From Bacteroidales bacterium (GTDB lineage: Bacteria; Bacteroidota; Bacteroidia; Bacteroidales; WCHB1-69): 5,197 nt of DNA. The notes beneath the pieces were generated by a model. That model made no database searches. It saw only the letters and a program-made list of their open reading frames with translations, and was not told the origin of the DNA. Of this stretch, positions 1 to 5,197 are shown in pieces. The DNA lies in NCBI GenBank assembly GCA_017618435.1, contig JAFZUH010000103.1, positions 1 through 5,197 of the forward strand, written 5' to 3'. Both the position numbers and the translations under genes were made by a program. Numbering within the stretch: the stretch's first letter is position 1; every line of letters starts with the position of its first letter.

Positions 1-56
1 AAACGGGCAAAACAATTGAGATATATTGTCGCGACACACTGAATGTGTCCGAATAA
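1..56 (+). CDS. Possible C-terminal tail of an unidentified protein (partial at left edge)
   Basis: Reading from base 3, the frame gives TGKTIEIYCRDTLNVSE and then a TAA stop at 54-56. The other two plus-strand frames stop earlier or at similar distance, so 17 open codons are not significant on their own. Two things make a real gene end plausible: a hairpin with a T-run follows about 20 bases later, and the next gene starts only at 336 behind its own promoter. No family can be assigned from so few residues, and the stretch could equally be non-coding. Confidence 0.35.
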   Translation, partial: TGKTIEIYCRDTLNVSE

Positions 57-74
57 AATTTGCTCCCGTGGGTA

Positions 75-104
75 CGGCTACCAGACCTTGACAGCCGATT
101 TTTT
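75..104 (+). terminator. Weak candidate rho-independent terminator
   Basis: CGGCT (75-79) can pair with AGCCG (93-97) around a 13-base loop, and the stem is followed by A and six Ts (99-104). The stem is short and the loop large. A competing hairpin, GGTA (71-74) with TACC (79-82), uses some of the same bases. The position just after the possible gene tail ending at 56 is the main reason to call it. Confidence 0.35.
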
Positions 105-148
105 GTCCTATATATTAATATAATGTATAATAATTTTAGAATAACACT

Positions 149-230
149 GCCAAATCGGTGGAAAAGTCATTTGCAAGATTTTTGCAAACGCTAAATCGGC
201 GGAAAAGTCATTTGCAAGATTTTTGCAAAT
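149..230. repeat. 41-bp sequence repeated twice in tandem, each copy with an inner palindrome
   Basis: Copy 1 spans 149-189 and copy 2 spans 190-230, directly abutting, with mismatches at only three places (151/192, 159/200, 189/230). Bases 231-233 (GCT) match the beginning of a further copy before the similarity ends. Each copy contains the inverted repeat TTTGCAA-GATTT-TTGCAAA, at 170-188 and 211-229. The block is non-coding and lies about 80 bases upstream of the galE promoter. It could be a small intergenic repeat family, a pair of operator-like sites, or a replication-slippage duplication; the sequence does not decide between these. Confidence 0.85.
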
Positions 231-233
231 GCT

Positions 234-270
234 CCCCTCTCCACCTTGGAGAGGGGGCGGGGGTGAGGTC
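234..270. repeat. GC-rich palindromic intergenic element (REP-like)
   Basis: CCCCTCTCCA (234-243) and TGGAGAGGGG (247-256) form a perfect 10-bp stem with a 3-base loop, followed by a G-rich arm to about 270 (GCGGGGGTGAGGTC). Bases 231-270 are roughly 70% G+C, while the flanks are AT-rich. No T-run follows on either strand, so it is not an intrinsic terminator. From memory, closely similar CCCCTCTCC...GGAGAGGGG...GGTGAGG palindromes recur between genes in many bacteria, which suggests a dispersed REP-type element, though this was not searched. It abuts the 41-bp tandem repeat. Confidence 0.7.
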
Positions 271-286
271 AAATTATCATTTCTCA

Positions 287-320
287 TTTTCGTTTCTCAC
301 CTAAAAAAGTTGTATCTTTG
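287..320 (+). promoter_or_regulatory. Bacteroidota-type promoter of the galE operon
   Basis: TATCTTTG at 313-320 matches the -7 consensus TAnnTTTG used by the primary sigma factor of Bacteroidota. A loose -33 candidate, TTTTCG at 287-292, lies 20 bases further upstream. Transcription would begin near 325-328, leaving a leader of only about 8-11 bases before the galE ATG at 336, with no room for a Shine-Dalgarno site. The -7 box is flanked by GTTG (309-312) and CAAC (321-324), a small inverted repeat. The -7 match is good and the -33 match weak. Confidence 0.6.
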
Positions 321-335
321 CAACAAAAACAAGTT

Positions 336-1358
336 ATGGTCGTTTTAGTTACAGGAGGTGCGGGTTATATTGGTTCTCATACCATAGTGGAATTGCAAAA
401 CAGCGGCTTTGATGTGGTCGTTGCCGATAATTTCAGCAATTCCAATCCCCAAGTGTTGGAGGCTGTGAAAAAGATTACGGGCAAAAATTTTGCCGTAGAA
501 TCCATAGACCTCTCCGATACAAGGGGCTGTGAACAGTTGTTCAACCGTTATGCCATCGATGCTGTTATTCATTTTGCCGCCAGAAAATATGTCGGAGAAT
601 CGGTGCAACAGCCTTTGGAATATTACAGAAACAATTTCTTTTCCACTATAAATGTCCTTGCGGAGATGAAAAAACATCGGGTGCCGTACTTCGTGTTTTC
701 CTCTTCGTGTACGGTATATGGCGAACCGCAGCAACTGCCTGTTACCGAACAAACGCCCGTTCAGCCTGCCACATCTCCTTACGGCAACACCAAACAGGTG
801 ATAGAAGAGATATTGAGAGATATGTGTATAAGTGAAAAAAATATGCACGTCTTGGCACTACGCTATTTCAATCCTATCGGAGCCCACGCTTCCGCCCTTA
901 TCGGCGAACTGCCCGCAGGCGTGCCCCAAAATCTTTTGCCCTACCTTACGCAGGTCGCTGCCGGAAAACGACAGTATCTGCAAATATTCGGCAACACCTA
1001 CAACACCCCTGACGGAACCTGCCTGAGAGATTATATACATGTGGTGGATTTGGCAAAGGCTCATGTCAAAGCCCTTGAATATATCTCAGGCAACAAAATG
1101 ACCGATAATTTTGATGTCTTTAATGTCGGAACGGGCAATCCGGTCTCGGTCTTGGAAATTGTCAATACTTTTGTAAAAGTTACCGGTCAGAATTTGCCTT
1201 ACAAAATTGTGGACAAACGCCCCGGTGATGTCGAAAAGGTCTGGGCTGACCCCACTAAAGCCAATCGTTTGTTGGGCTGGAATGCCGTATACAACTTGGA
1301 ACAGATGCTCTCTTCGGCTTGGCAGTGGCAACAAACACTACAAAACAAAGAATATTAA
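336..1358 (+). CDS. galE: UDP-glucose 4-epimerase GalE
   Basis: This 340-residue cytoplasmic enzyme of the short-chain dehydrogenase superfamily interconverts UDP-glucose and UDP-galactose using tightly bound NAD+. The N-terminal Rossmann motif TGGAGYIG is at residues 6-13, and D31-N32 sits where the adenosine ribose binds. The catalytic residues fall exactly at the E. coli numbers: S124 (in SSSCTVYG), Y149 and K153 (SPYGNTK). RYFNPIGAH (about 176-184) and RDYIHVVDL (about 231-239) are further family signatures. Length is normal (E. coli 338). I chose the ATG at 336 because a TTG reading at 318 would start inside the promoter -7 box and add six residues not seen in the family. The residue matching the E. 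coli gate Tyr299 is valine (about 302), so N-acetylhexosamine substrates may also be accepted. First gene of a three-gene operon. Confidence 0.96.
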   Translation: MVVLVTGGAGYIGSHTIVELQNSGFDVVVADNFSNSNPQVLEAVKKITGKNFAVESIDLSDTRGCEQLFNRYAIDAVIHFAARKYVGESVQQPLEYYRNNFFSTINVLAEMKKHRVPYFVFSSSCTVYGEPQQLPVTEQTPVQPATSPYGNTKQVIEEILRDMCISEKNMHVLALRYFNPIGAHASALIGELPAGVPQNLLPYLTQVAAGKRQYLQIFGNTYNTPDGTCLRDYIHVVDLAKAHVKALEYISGNKMTDNFDVFNVGTGNPVSVLEIVNTFVKVTGQNLPYKIVDKRPGDVEKVWADPTKANRLLGWNAVYNLEQMLSSAWQWQQTLQNKEY

Positions 1359-1367
1359 ACAATATTA

Positions 1368-2009
1368 ATGAAAATTTATCGAACCGTCTTTAACAGTTAT
1401 ATGGTAAACACCTATTTGTTGCTCTCCGACAACAAACAGGCTGTCATTATCGACCCCGCTTTTGCCAATCAACAGGAGTGGGAGATGATGAACAACAAAA
1501 TTGTTGAATTGGGAGCCTCTTTGCAAATGGCTCTTGTTACACATGCCCATGCCGACCATATCATGGGTGCCGCTCTATTGTTGAACGCTTATCCAAATAT
1601 CGCTTTTATGATGCACAAGGACAGTTTGCCCCTCTATCAAGACGCCAACAACTACGCCATGATTATGGGTTTTGAAAAACAAAACTTTCCCCAGCCTACA
1701 CAATTCTATGCCGACAATCAACAATTAGAGATAGACAACCACCGTTTGACCATTCTCTCTACCCCGGGACATGCTCCGGGTAGTGTGTCTGTGTATTCTC
1801 AAGAAGACAACGTTGTCTTCACCGGCGATGCACTGTTCCGTTGCAGTATCGGCAGAACAGACCTGCAAGGCGGCAGTTTTGATGTCTTGAAACATTCTAT
1901 ACAACAAAAACTCTATACCCTTCCCGATGAAACTCTCGTCCTGCCCGGACACGGCGATTCATCAACCATTGCTTTTGAAAAACATTATAATCCTTTTGTG
2001 AACGACTAA
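1368..2009 (+). CDS. Metallo-beta-lactamase-fold hydrolase, glyoxalase II-like (YcbL/GloC type)
   Basis: This 213-residue, probably cytoplasmic, dinuclear-metal hydrolase has every metal-binding motif of the glyoxalase II branch: H59-x-H61-x-D63-H64 (THAHADH), H135 (TPGHAPGS), D154 (FTGDALF) and H195 (LPGHGDSS). The stretches SIGRTDL (160-166) and LPGHG...EKHYNPF (192-210) match the short E. coli YcbL/GloC-type proteins of about 215 residues, which lack the C-terminal helical substrate domain of classical GloB. Members hydrolyse thioesters such as S-lactoylglutathione, but many have unknown physiological substrates, and Bacteroidota often lack glutathione, so the true substrate is open. A persulfide dioxygenase (ETHE1-like) role is a less likely alternative. 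The gene starts 9 bases after galE with no Shine-Dalgarno site, inside AATATTAATG. There is no signal peptide. Confidence 0.9.
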   Translation: MKIYRTVFNSYMVNTYLLLSDNKQAVIIDPAFANQQEWEMMNNKIVELGASLQMALVTHAHADHIMGAALLLNAYPNIAFMMHKDSLPLYQDANNYAMIMGFEKQNFPQPTQFYADNQQLEIDNHRLTILSTPGHAPGSVSVYSQEDNVVFTGDALFRCSIGRTDLQGGSFDVLKHSIQQKLYTLPDETLVLPGHGDSSTIAFEKHYNPFVND

Positions 2010-2017
2010 ATTTTTTT

Positions 2018-2626
2018 ATGATGGAAGGTTATCAAAGATTAGATATATACAACGAAGAAACAACCAAAGCCCTACAAGCACATTACTTGGAAATACTCAA
2101 ACTGCTTGGTGAAGATGTCAATAGAGAAGGGCTGTTGAAAACCCCGGAAAGAGTGGCCAAGGCTATGCAATTCCTTACTCAAGGTTATCATTTGGACCCC
2201 GCCGAGATACTTCGCTCTGCGATGTTCAAACAAGACTATAAGGAAATGGTTATCGTAAAAGATATAGAAGTCTATTCCCTATGCGAACATCATTTGGTGC
2301 CATTCTTCGGCAAAGCACATGTCGCCTATATTCCCAATGGCTACATTGTCGGTTTAAGCAAAATACCCCGTGTGGTGGACGCTTTTGCCCGCAGATTGCA
2401 GGTGCAGGAACAACTCACCACACAAATAAAAGAGTGTATTCAAAATACACTCGATCCATTGGGCGTTGCCGTAGTAATAGAAACACAACATTTGTGTATG
2501 TCTATGAGAGGGGTGCAGAAACAAAATTCAGTTACGACCACCTCCGATTTTACGGGTGCCTTTCTTAAACAATACAACACCCGTCAGGAGTTTCTCCGTA
2601 TTATCGGAGCCAACCTACATGCCTAA
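2018..2626 (+). CDS. folE: GTP cyclohydrolase I (type I, FolE)
   Basis: FolE converts GTP to 7,8-dihydroneopterin triphosphate and formate, the first step of tetrahydrofolate synthesis, and can also feed other pterin or queuosine routes. The 202-residue product has the zinc ligands C89, H92 (SLCEHHLVPFFG) and C160 (QHLCMSMRG), and the catalytic histidines H91 and H158, equivalent to E. coli H112 and H179. LSKIPR (113-118) and the Q130-E131 pair contribute to the GTP pocket. The N-terminal part with GLLKTPERVAKA (38-49) is typical of the toroidal decamer-forming enzyme. Two ATGs stand in tandem (2018 and 2021), and either could start the protein. It begins 8 bases after the hydrolase gene behind a T-run without a Shine-Dalgarno site, and is last in the operon. 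Its final 12 bases overlap the convergent nitroreductase gene. Confidence 0.96.
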   Translation: MMEGYQRLDIYNEETTKALQAHYLEILKLLGEDVNREGLLKTPERVAKAMQFLTQGYHLDPAEILRSAMFKQDYKEMVIVKDIEVYSLCEHHLVPFFGKAHVAYIPNGYIVGLSKIPRVVDAFARRLQVQEQLTTQIKECIQNTLDPLGVAVVIETQHLCMSMRGVQKQNSVTTTSDFTGAFLKQYNTRQEFLRIIGANLHA

Positions 2627-3382
2627 ATTGGCAGGCAGAAAATCCTGCTCTTGGAGAAATTCCAATAATTCTTTGGCAAAATGTTCGTTGTCCTGTTTGG
2701 TATAACGTCTTTCGGCAAATATTTTTGCCAAGTTCTCCATTTGGTTTTCTTCCAGCAATTGTTTGGTCAAAGGCAAAGCCTCTTTTTCGGCATACAATCT
2801 GTCAATATCTTCGGCGGAATAGTTGTGATATGTTTCTTGGTGAACAACGGCTTCCAACGGCAGTCTGTCGCTTAATGTACCTTGTTCTGCCGGATACCCC
2901 AAAGTAATGCAGGCTACGGGAACAACATATTTGGGCAAATTGTAAATCTTGCTCAACGGCTTGATATTATAGGTAACCGTTCCCATATAGCAAATGCCCA
3001 AGTTGTGGGCTTCTGCTGCAATGGCGGCATTTTGGGCTGCTATCAAGGCATCTGCAATTGCCCACATCAAACATTGAATGTTGTTGAACCCATGGCGGGC
3101 GTTCCGTTGGTCGCACCAACGTATAAATCTGTTGAAATCCGCACAGAATGTCAATATCACAGGGGCTTCCGCTACGGCAGGCTGATTGAAGTGCAGGGGA
3201 GCAATCTGCTGTTTCATCTGTTTGTCTCTGGTAACGATGATACTATACAATTGCATATTGCCCGTAGTCGAACCTCGTGTGGCAGATGTTAGTATTTCCT
3301 GTAAAACAGCATCGGCTATAGGCTTGTCCGAATAGTGACGGATACTTCTATGGTTGTTTATGGTTTTTATGGTATCGTTCAT
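2615..3382 (-). CDS. nfsA: NfsA/Frp-type NAD(P)H-dependent FMN nitroreductase
   Basis: This 255-residue cytoplasmic flavoenzyme belongs to the nitroreductase superfamily, in the group of oxygen-insensitive NfsA and flavin reductase Frp. It would use FMN and NAD(P)H to reduce nitro compounds, quinones or free flavin by two-electron steps. HRSIRHYSD at 11-19 holds the FMN-phosphate contacts R12, S13 and R15; GSTTGNMQ (37-44) and Q67 match further flavin-site positions of NfsA. TFCADFNR (78-85), AAQNAAIAAEAHNLG (115-129), TLGYPAE (160-166) and RLPLEAVVHQETY follow the E. coli NfsA sequence closely, and a C-terminal helical segment is present. It is slightly longer than NfsA (240). The start at 3382 places HRSIR at the expected distance; there is no Shine-Dalgarno site. 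A terminator ends only about 13 bases upstream, so its own promoter is not obvious. The symbol reflects family level; the physiological substrate is unknown. Confidence 0.88.
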   Translation of the reverse strand: MNDTIKTINNHRSIRHYSDKPIADAVLQEILTSATRGSTTGNMQLYSIIVTRDKQMKQQIAPLHFNQPAVAEAPVILTFCADFNRFIRWCDQRNARHGFNNIQCLMWAIADALIAAQNAAIAAEAHNLGICYMGTVTYNIKPLSKIYNLPKYVVPVACITLGYPAEQGTLSDRLPLEAVVHQETYHNYSAEDIDRLYAEKEALPLTKQLLEENQMENLAKIFAERRYTKQDNEHFAKELLEFLQEQDFLPANLGM

Positions 3383-3395
3383 ATCTTTTTATATT

Positions 3396-3431
3396 AAAAA
3401 TAGCAGTGGCAAAATGTTTTGCCACTGCTAT
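3396..3431 (-). terminator. Strong intrinsic terminator after the OmpA/TPR lipoprotein gene, possibly bidirectional
   Basis: Bases 3400-3414 and 3417-3431 are perfect inverted complements (core GCAGTGGC / GCCACTGC, 15 pairs with the A/T ends), separated by TG. Read on the minus strand, the stem is followed by TTTTTAATAT, a textbook intrinsic terminator 25 bases after the TAA at 3456-3458. On the plus strand the stem is followed by AG and TTTTT (3434-3438), so it could also stop transcripts coming from the folE side. The nitroreductase ATG begins about 13 bases beyond the minus-strand U-run. Confidence 0.9.
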
Positions 3432-3455
3432 AGTTTTTATAACATTTCGATATTG

Positions 3456-5197
3456 TTATTTAATTGCTGCTTGGAATTCAGCGTTGTCTTTATAGTTTTT
3501 GAATTCCATATCTTTGCTTGCTTGTACTTTGTAAGCAGCGTCTAAAGAGCAGCATTGTTTCAAGTTGGAATAAATTTCAGCAGGAGTATTGGTTCTTGCA
3601 CCAACGATAGCCAACAAATAATATTCTGCTGCAGTTTTGTTTTCAATGCAGTTCAAAGTATTTTTTGCAGCAGCATAATCTTTGGTCAACACTTGGTTCA
3701 ATGCCAAATTGTAAGTGCATTTGCCGTTTGCCATTTTTGAAGATGCAGAAGCATAGTCTCCGTTTTTCAAATCTATAACCCCTTGGTTATAAGATTGAGC
3801 GAAACCTGCTTTTTCAGAAGCGTCAAAAGCATTTTTAGCACCTTCATAGTCACCTTGAACCAAGCAAAGTACACCCATATTGTTTAAAACGACACCATTG
3901 TTGGGAGACAATGAATTTGCTTTGTCAAGAAGGTCTTTTGCAGTAGCATAGTCTCCTTGACTTGCTTTGAAGCATGCCATATCGTTGTAAGCATGGAAAT
4001 CTTCAGGATACAATTCCATTGCTTTTTGATAGATAGCCATTTTAGTATTTACATCTTGAGTTAAAGAAGCGGAATATAACAATTCGGCCATTGTCAAAGC
4101 TTCCGGATTGGTGTTGGATTCTTTGGCGATTTGTTCGTCAGTTTTGGAATCAGAGCAATTTACTTTGATGATAGCACGTCTTAAACCCGGCAGAATTTCA
4201 TTGTCTATTTCATTATAGATAGCAATCATATTGCGGATTTGTTGTTGTCTTTGATCTCTTTCGGCTTGAGAACGGATAACATTTAAGATTTGGTCTTTAT
4301 CGTTGATGTTGGAAGCAGCAACGGCAGCCAAGAAACCGTCCCAGTCTTCACCGTTGTCAGAGGTGTTGAATTTGATGTTTTTCTTAATGTCAGCGGCTTT
4401 TACTTTACGTTCTTTAGCAACTTTTTTGATGTATTTGTCATATTCGCCTTCAAACCATTTTTGAGCGGTTTTTGAACGATTGGAAGACAATTCTTGGTTA
4501 CGGTTCAATTCACCTTCTGGAGATGCCCAACCAACGATGTCCACACCAATAACTTCGCTATATTTATCCATGAATTGCATCAATCCACCCAAAGCGGCTT
4601 TGTTTTCGTCTTTTTTGTTAAGAGCCAAATTCCAATTGAGGTTGTCTTTGTTCAATTCATAATAAATCATACCTGTTGCGGTAGCAACACTTTGACCGGT
4701 GTAACCGTGGTCTGACAAAATGAAATTGGAACCTTCGCTTACTTTGTCTTTGTAACCGACTTGAGGATTGGTGAAGATTCTTTCGGAGGTAGCAATAGTA
4801 CCTTCACCGAAATAGATTTCGTCAAAACTTGCTGATTTGGTTTTCATGGTAGCATTGGCTTCACCTACCAATTTGCATTGAGCAAATGATGGTTGATAGT
4901 CTGCAACTTGGGTAACAGAAAAACTTCCTCCTGTTTTGTAGTTGATGGTGATACCGTCTCCTGTTGCTTTTTGTCCTTTTAAGTAAATAGGATTCAATTT
5001 CAAAGAAGTGCCATCTTCTGCTTTAATTTCAGGAACAATGGTAAGGTTGGCTTTTTTGTGGAAGTATTTTTTAGGATAACTTCCTTTGATTTCCATTGTC
5101 ATTTTTCCACCATGGGTTTCCATTGGATTGGGAGAAACCGAATAAGTAACCGAACTTTGTTTTTTTACCATTTTCTTTAATCCGCAACCACTAAAAA
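3456..5197 (-). CDS. OmpA-like/TPR envelope lipoprotein, N-terminus cut by the right edge
   Basis: The frame stays open to the window edge and reads FSGC-GLKK before the first internal ATG at 5171. FSGC resembles a lipobox, so the real start and signal peptide probably lie outside the window. I number residues from that ATG (571 aa visible). Residues 1-130 look beta-rich, with a HGGKM...YFHKKA region. About 165-337 is an OmpA-like region: VDIVGWASPEG (210-220), then N..LS..R with R232, and a closing LRRAIIKV (330-337) after a charged helical insert. TPR units with GDY-A motifs follow at 406, 440 and 471 and KDY at 497. The motif Asp of the OmpA peptidoglycan site is Ser217, so binding of peptidoglycan is uncertain. 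No acidic stretch follows the lipid Cys, which suggests a periplasm-facing outer-membrane lipoprotein. I recall similar unnamed Bacteroidales proteins beginning SSCGLNKMVKK. Precise function is unknown. The promoter is outside the window. Confidence 0.85.
   Translation of the reverse strand, partial: FSGCGLKKMVKKQSSVTYSVSPNPMETHGGKMTMEIKGSYPKKYFHKKANLTIVPEIKAEDGTSLKLNPIYLKGQKATGDGITINYKTGGSFSVTQVADYQPSFAQCKLVGEANATMKTKSASFDEIYFGEGTIATSERIFTNPQVGYKDKVSEGSNFILSDHGYTGQSVATATGMIYYELNKDNLNWNLALNKKDENKAALGGLMQFMDKYSEVIGVDIVGWASPEGELNRNQELSSNRSKTAQKWFEGEYDKYIKKVAKERKVKAADIKKNIKFNTSDNGEDWDGFLAAVAASNINDKDQILNVIRSQAERDQRQQQIRNMIAIYNEIDNEILPGLRRAIIKVNCSDSKTDEQIAKESNTNPEALTMAELLYSASLTQDVNTKMAIYQKAMELYPEDFHAYNDMACFKASQGDYATAKDLLDKANSLSPNNGVVLNNMGVLCLVQGDYEGAKNAFDASEKAGFAQSYNQGVIDLKNGDYASASSKMANGKCTYNLALNQVLTKDYAAAKNTLNCIENKTAAEYYLLAIVGARTNTPAEIYSNLKQCCSLDAAYKVQASKDMEFKNYKDNAEFQAAIK

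Noticed and set aside
10..84. tRNA ending in CTACCA near 78-83
   Set aside because: No T-loop TTCGA at the right distance before the CCA, and no acceptor stem pairing.
88..116. Sigma70-like pair TTGACA (88-93), 17-base spacer, TATATT (111-116)
   Set aside because: The match to the E. coli consensus is good, but the primary sigma factor of Bacteroidota uses a different consensus. The TTGACA overlaps the candidate terminator stem and no gene starts soon after it.
149..230. CRISPR array
   Set aside because: Only two copies that abut directly, with no spacers and no cas genes in the window.
234..256. GC-rich palindrome as an intrinsic terminator
   Set aside because: No T-run follows the stem on either strand.
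318..335. TTG start for galE giving a six-residue N-terminal extension
   Set aside because: The TTG lies inside the TATCTTTG promoter box and would have to precede the transcription start; the ATG at 336 gives the normal GalE N-terminus, with catalytic residues at exactly the E. coli numbers.
1..335. Riboswitch upstream of the operon (for example for folate or pterin ligands)
   Set aside because: No recognisable aptamer pattern, and the likely transcription start leaves a leader of about 10 bases.
345..848. Long minus-strand open frame opposite galE (167 codons)
   Set aside because: It is antisense to a gene with full family motifs, its product resembles no family, and it has no start context of its own.
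2281..2568. Plus-strand open frame of 95 codons inside folE
   Set aside because: It is an alternate frame of folE, whose zinc and catalytic residues are all intact across the same bases.
2882..3292. Plus-strand open frame of 136 codons opposite the nitroreductase
   Set aside because: It lies wholly within the nitroreductase gene, which has clear NfsA motifs; the product is Cys-rich and unlike any family I know.

Overview
The window looks like a chromosomal housekeeping segment from a member of the Bacteroidota, most likely the order Bacteroidales. Four things point there. A TATCTTTG box, matching the Bacteroidota -7 consensus TAnnTTTG, lies directly before the first complete gene. None of the four visible start codons has a Shine-Dalgarno sequence; each follows an A/T-rich stretch. 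The last gene has a lipoprotein plus OmpA-like plus TPR architecture whose OmpA motif reads GWASPEG, close to a form I associate with Bacteroidales. The base composition is moderate, with AT-rich intergenic DNA. The species cannot be named from this sequence.

Layout: positions 1-56 may hold the last 17 codons of an unidentified gene, followed by a weak hairpin and T-run. Positions 57-335 contain no gene. They hold an AT-rich stretch, a 41-bp sequence repeated twice in tandem (149-230), a GC-rich palindrome (234-256) and the likely promoter (287-320). Positions 336-2626 hold a tight plus-strand operon: galE (UDP-glucose 4-epimerase), a glyoxalase II-like metallo-beta-lactamase-fold hydrolase, and folE (GTP cyclohydrolase I), with gaps of 9 and 8 bases. 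From 3382 down to 2615, on the minus strand, lies an NfsA/Frp-type flavin nitroreductase whose 3' end overlaps that of folE by 12 bases. A strong hairpin terminator (about 3396-3431) separates it from a long minus-strand gene at 3456-5197. That gene encodes an OmpA-like/TPR lipoprotein whose start lies beyond the right edge of the window.

The genes do not form one pathway. GalE supplies UDP-galactose and possibly N-acetylated sugars for surface glycans, FolE starts folate/pterin synthesis, the hydrolase probably handles thioesters such as S-lactoylglutathione-like compounds, and the nitroreductase is an NAD(P)H-FMN enzyme. The lipoprotein is an envelope protein. I see no defence system, mobile-element gene, CRISPR array or unknown multi-gene system. 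The most interesting points are the transcript arrangement around the convergent folE/nitroreductase pair, the terminator placed 13 bases before the nitroreductase start, the repeats upstream of galE, and the altered OmpA motif in the lipoprotein.
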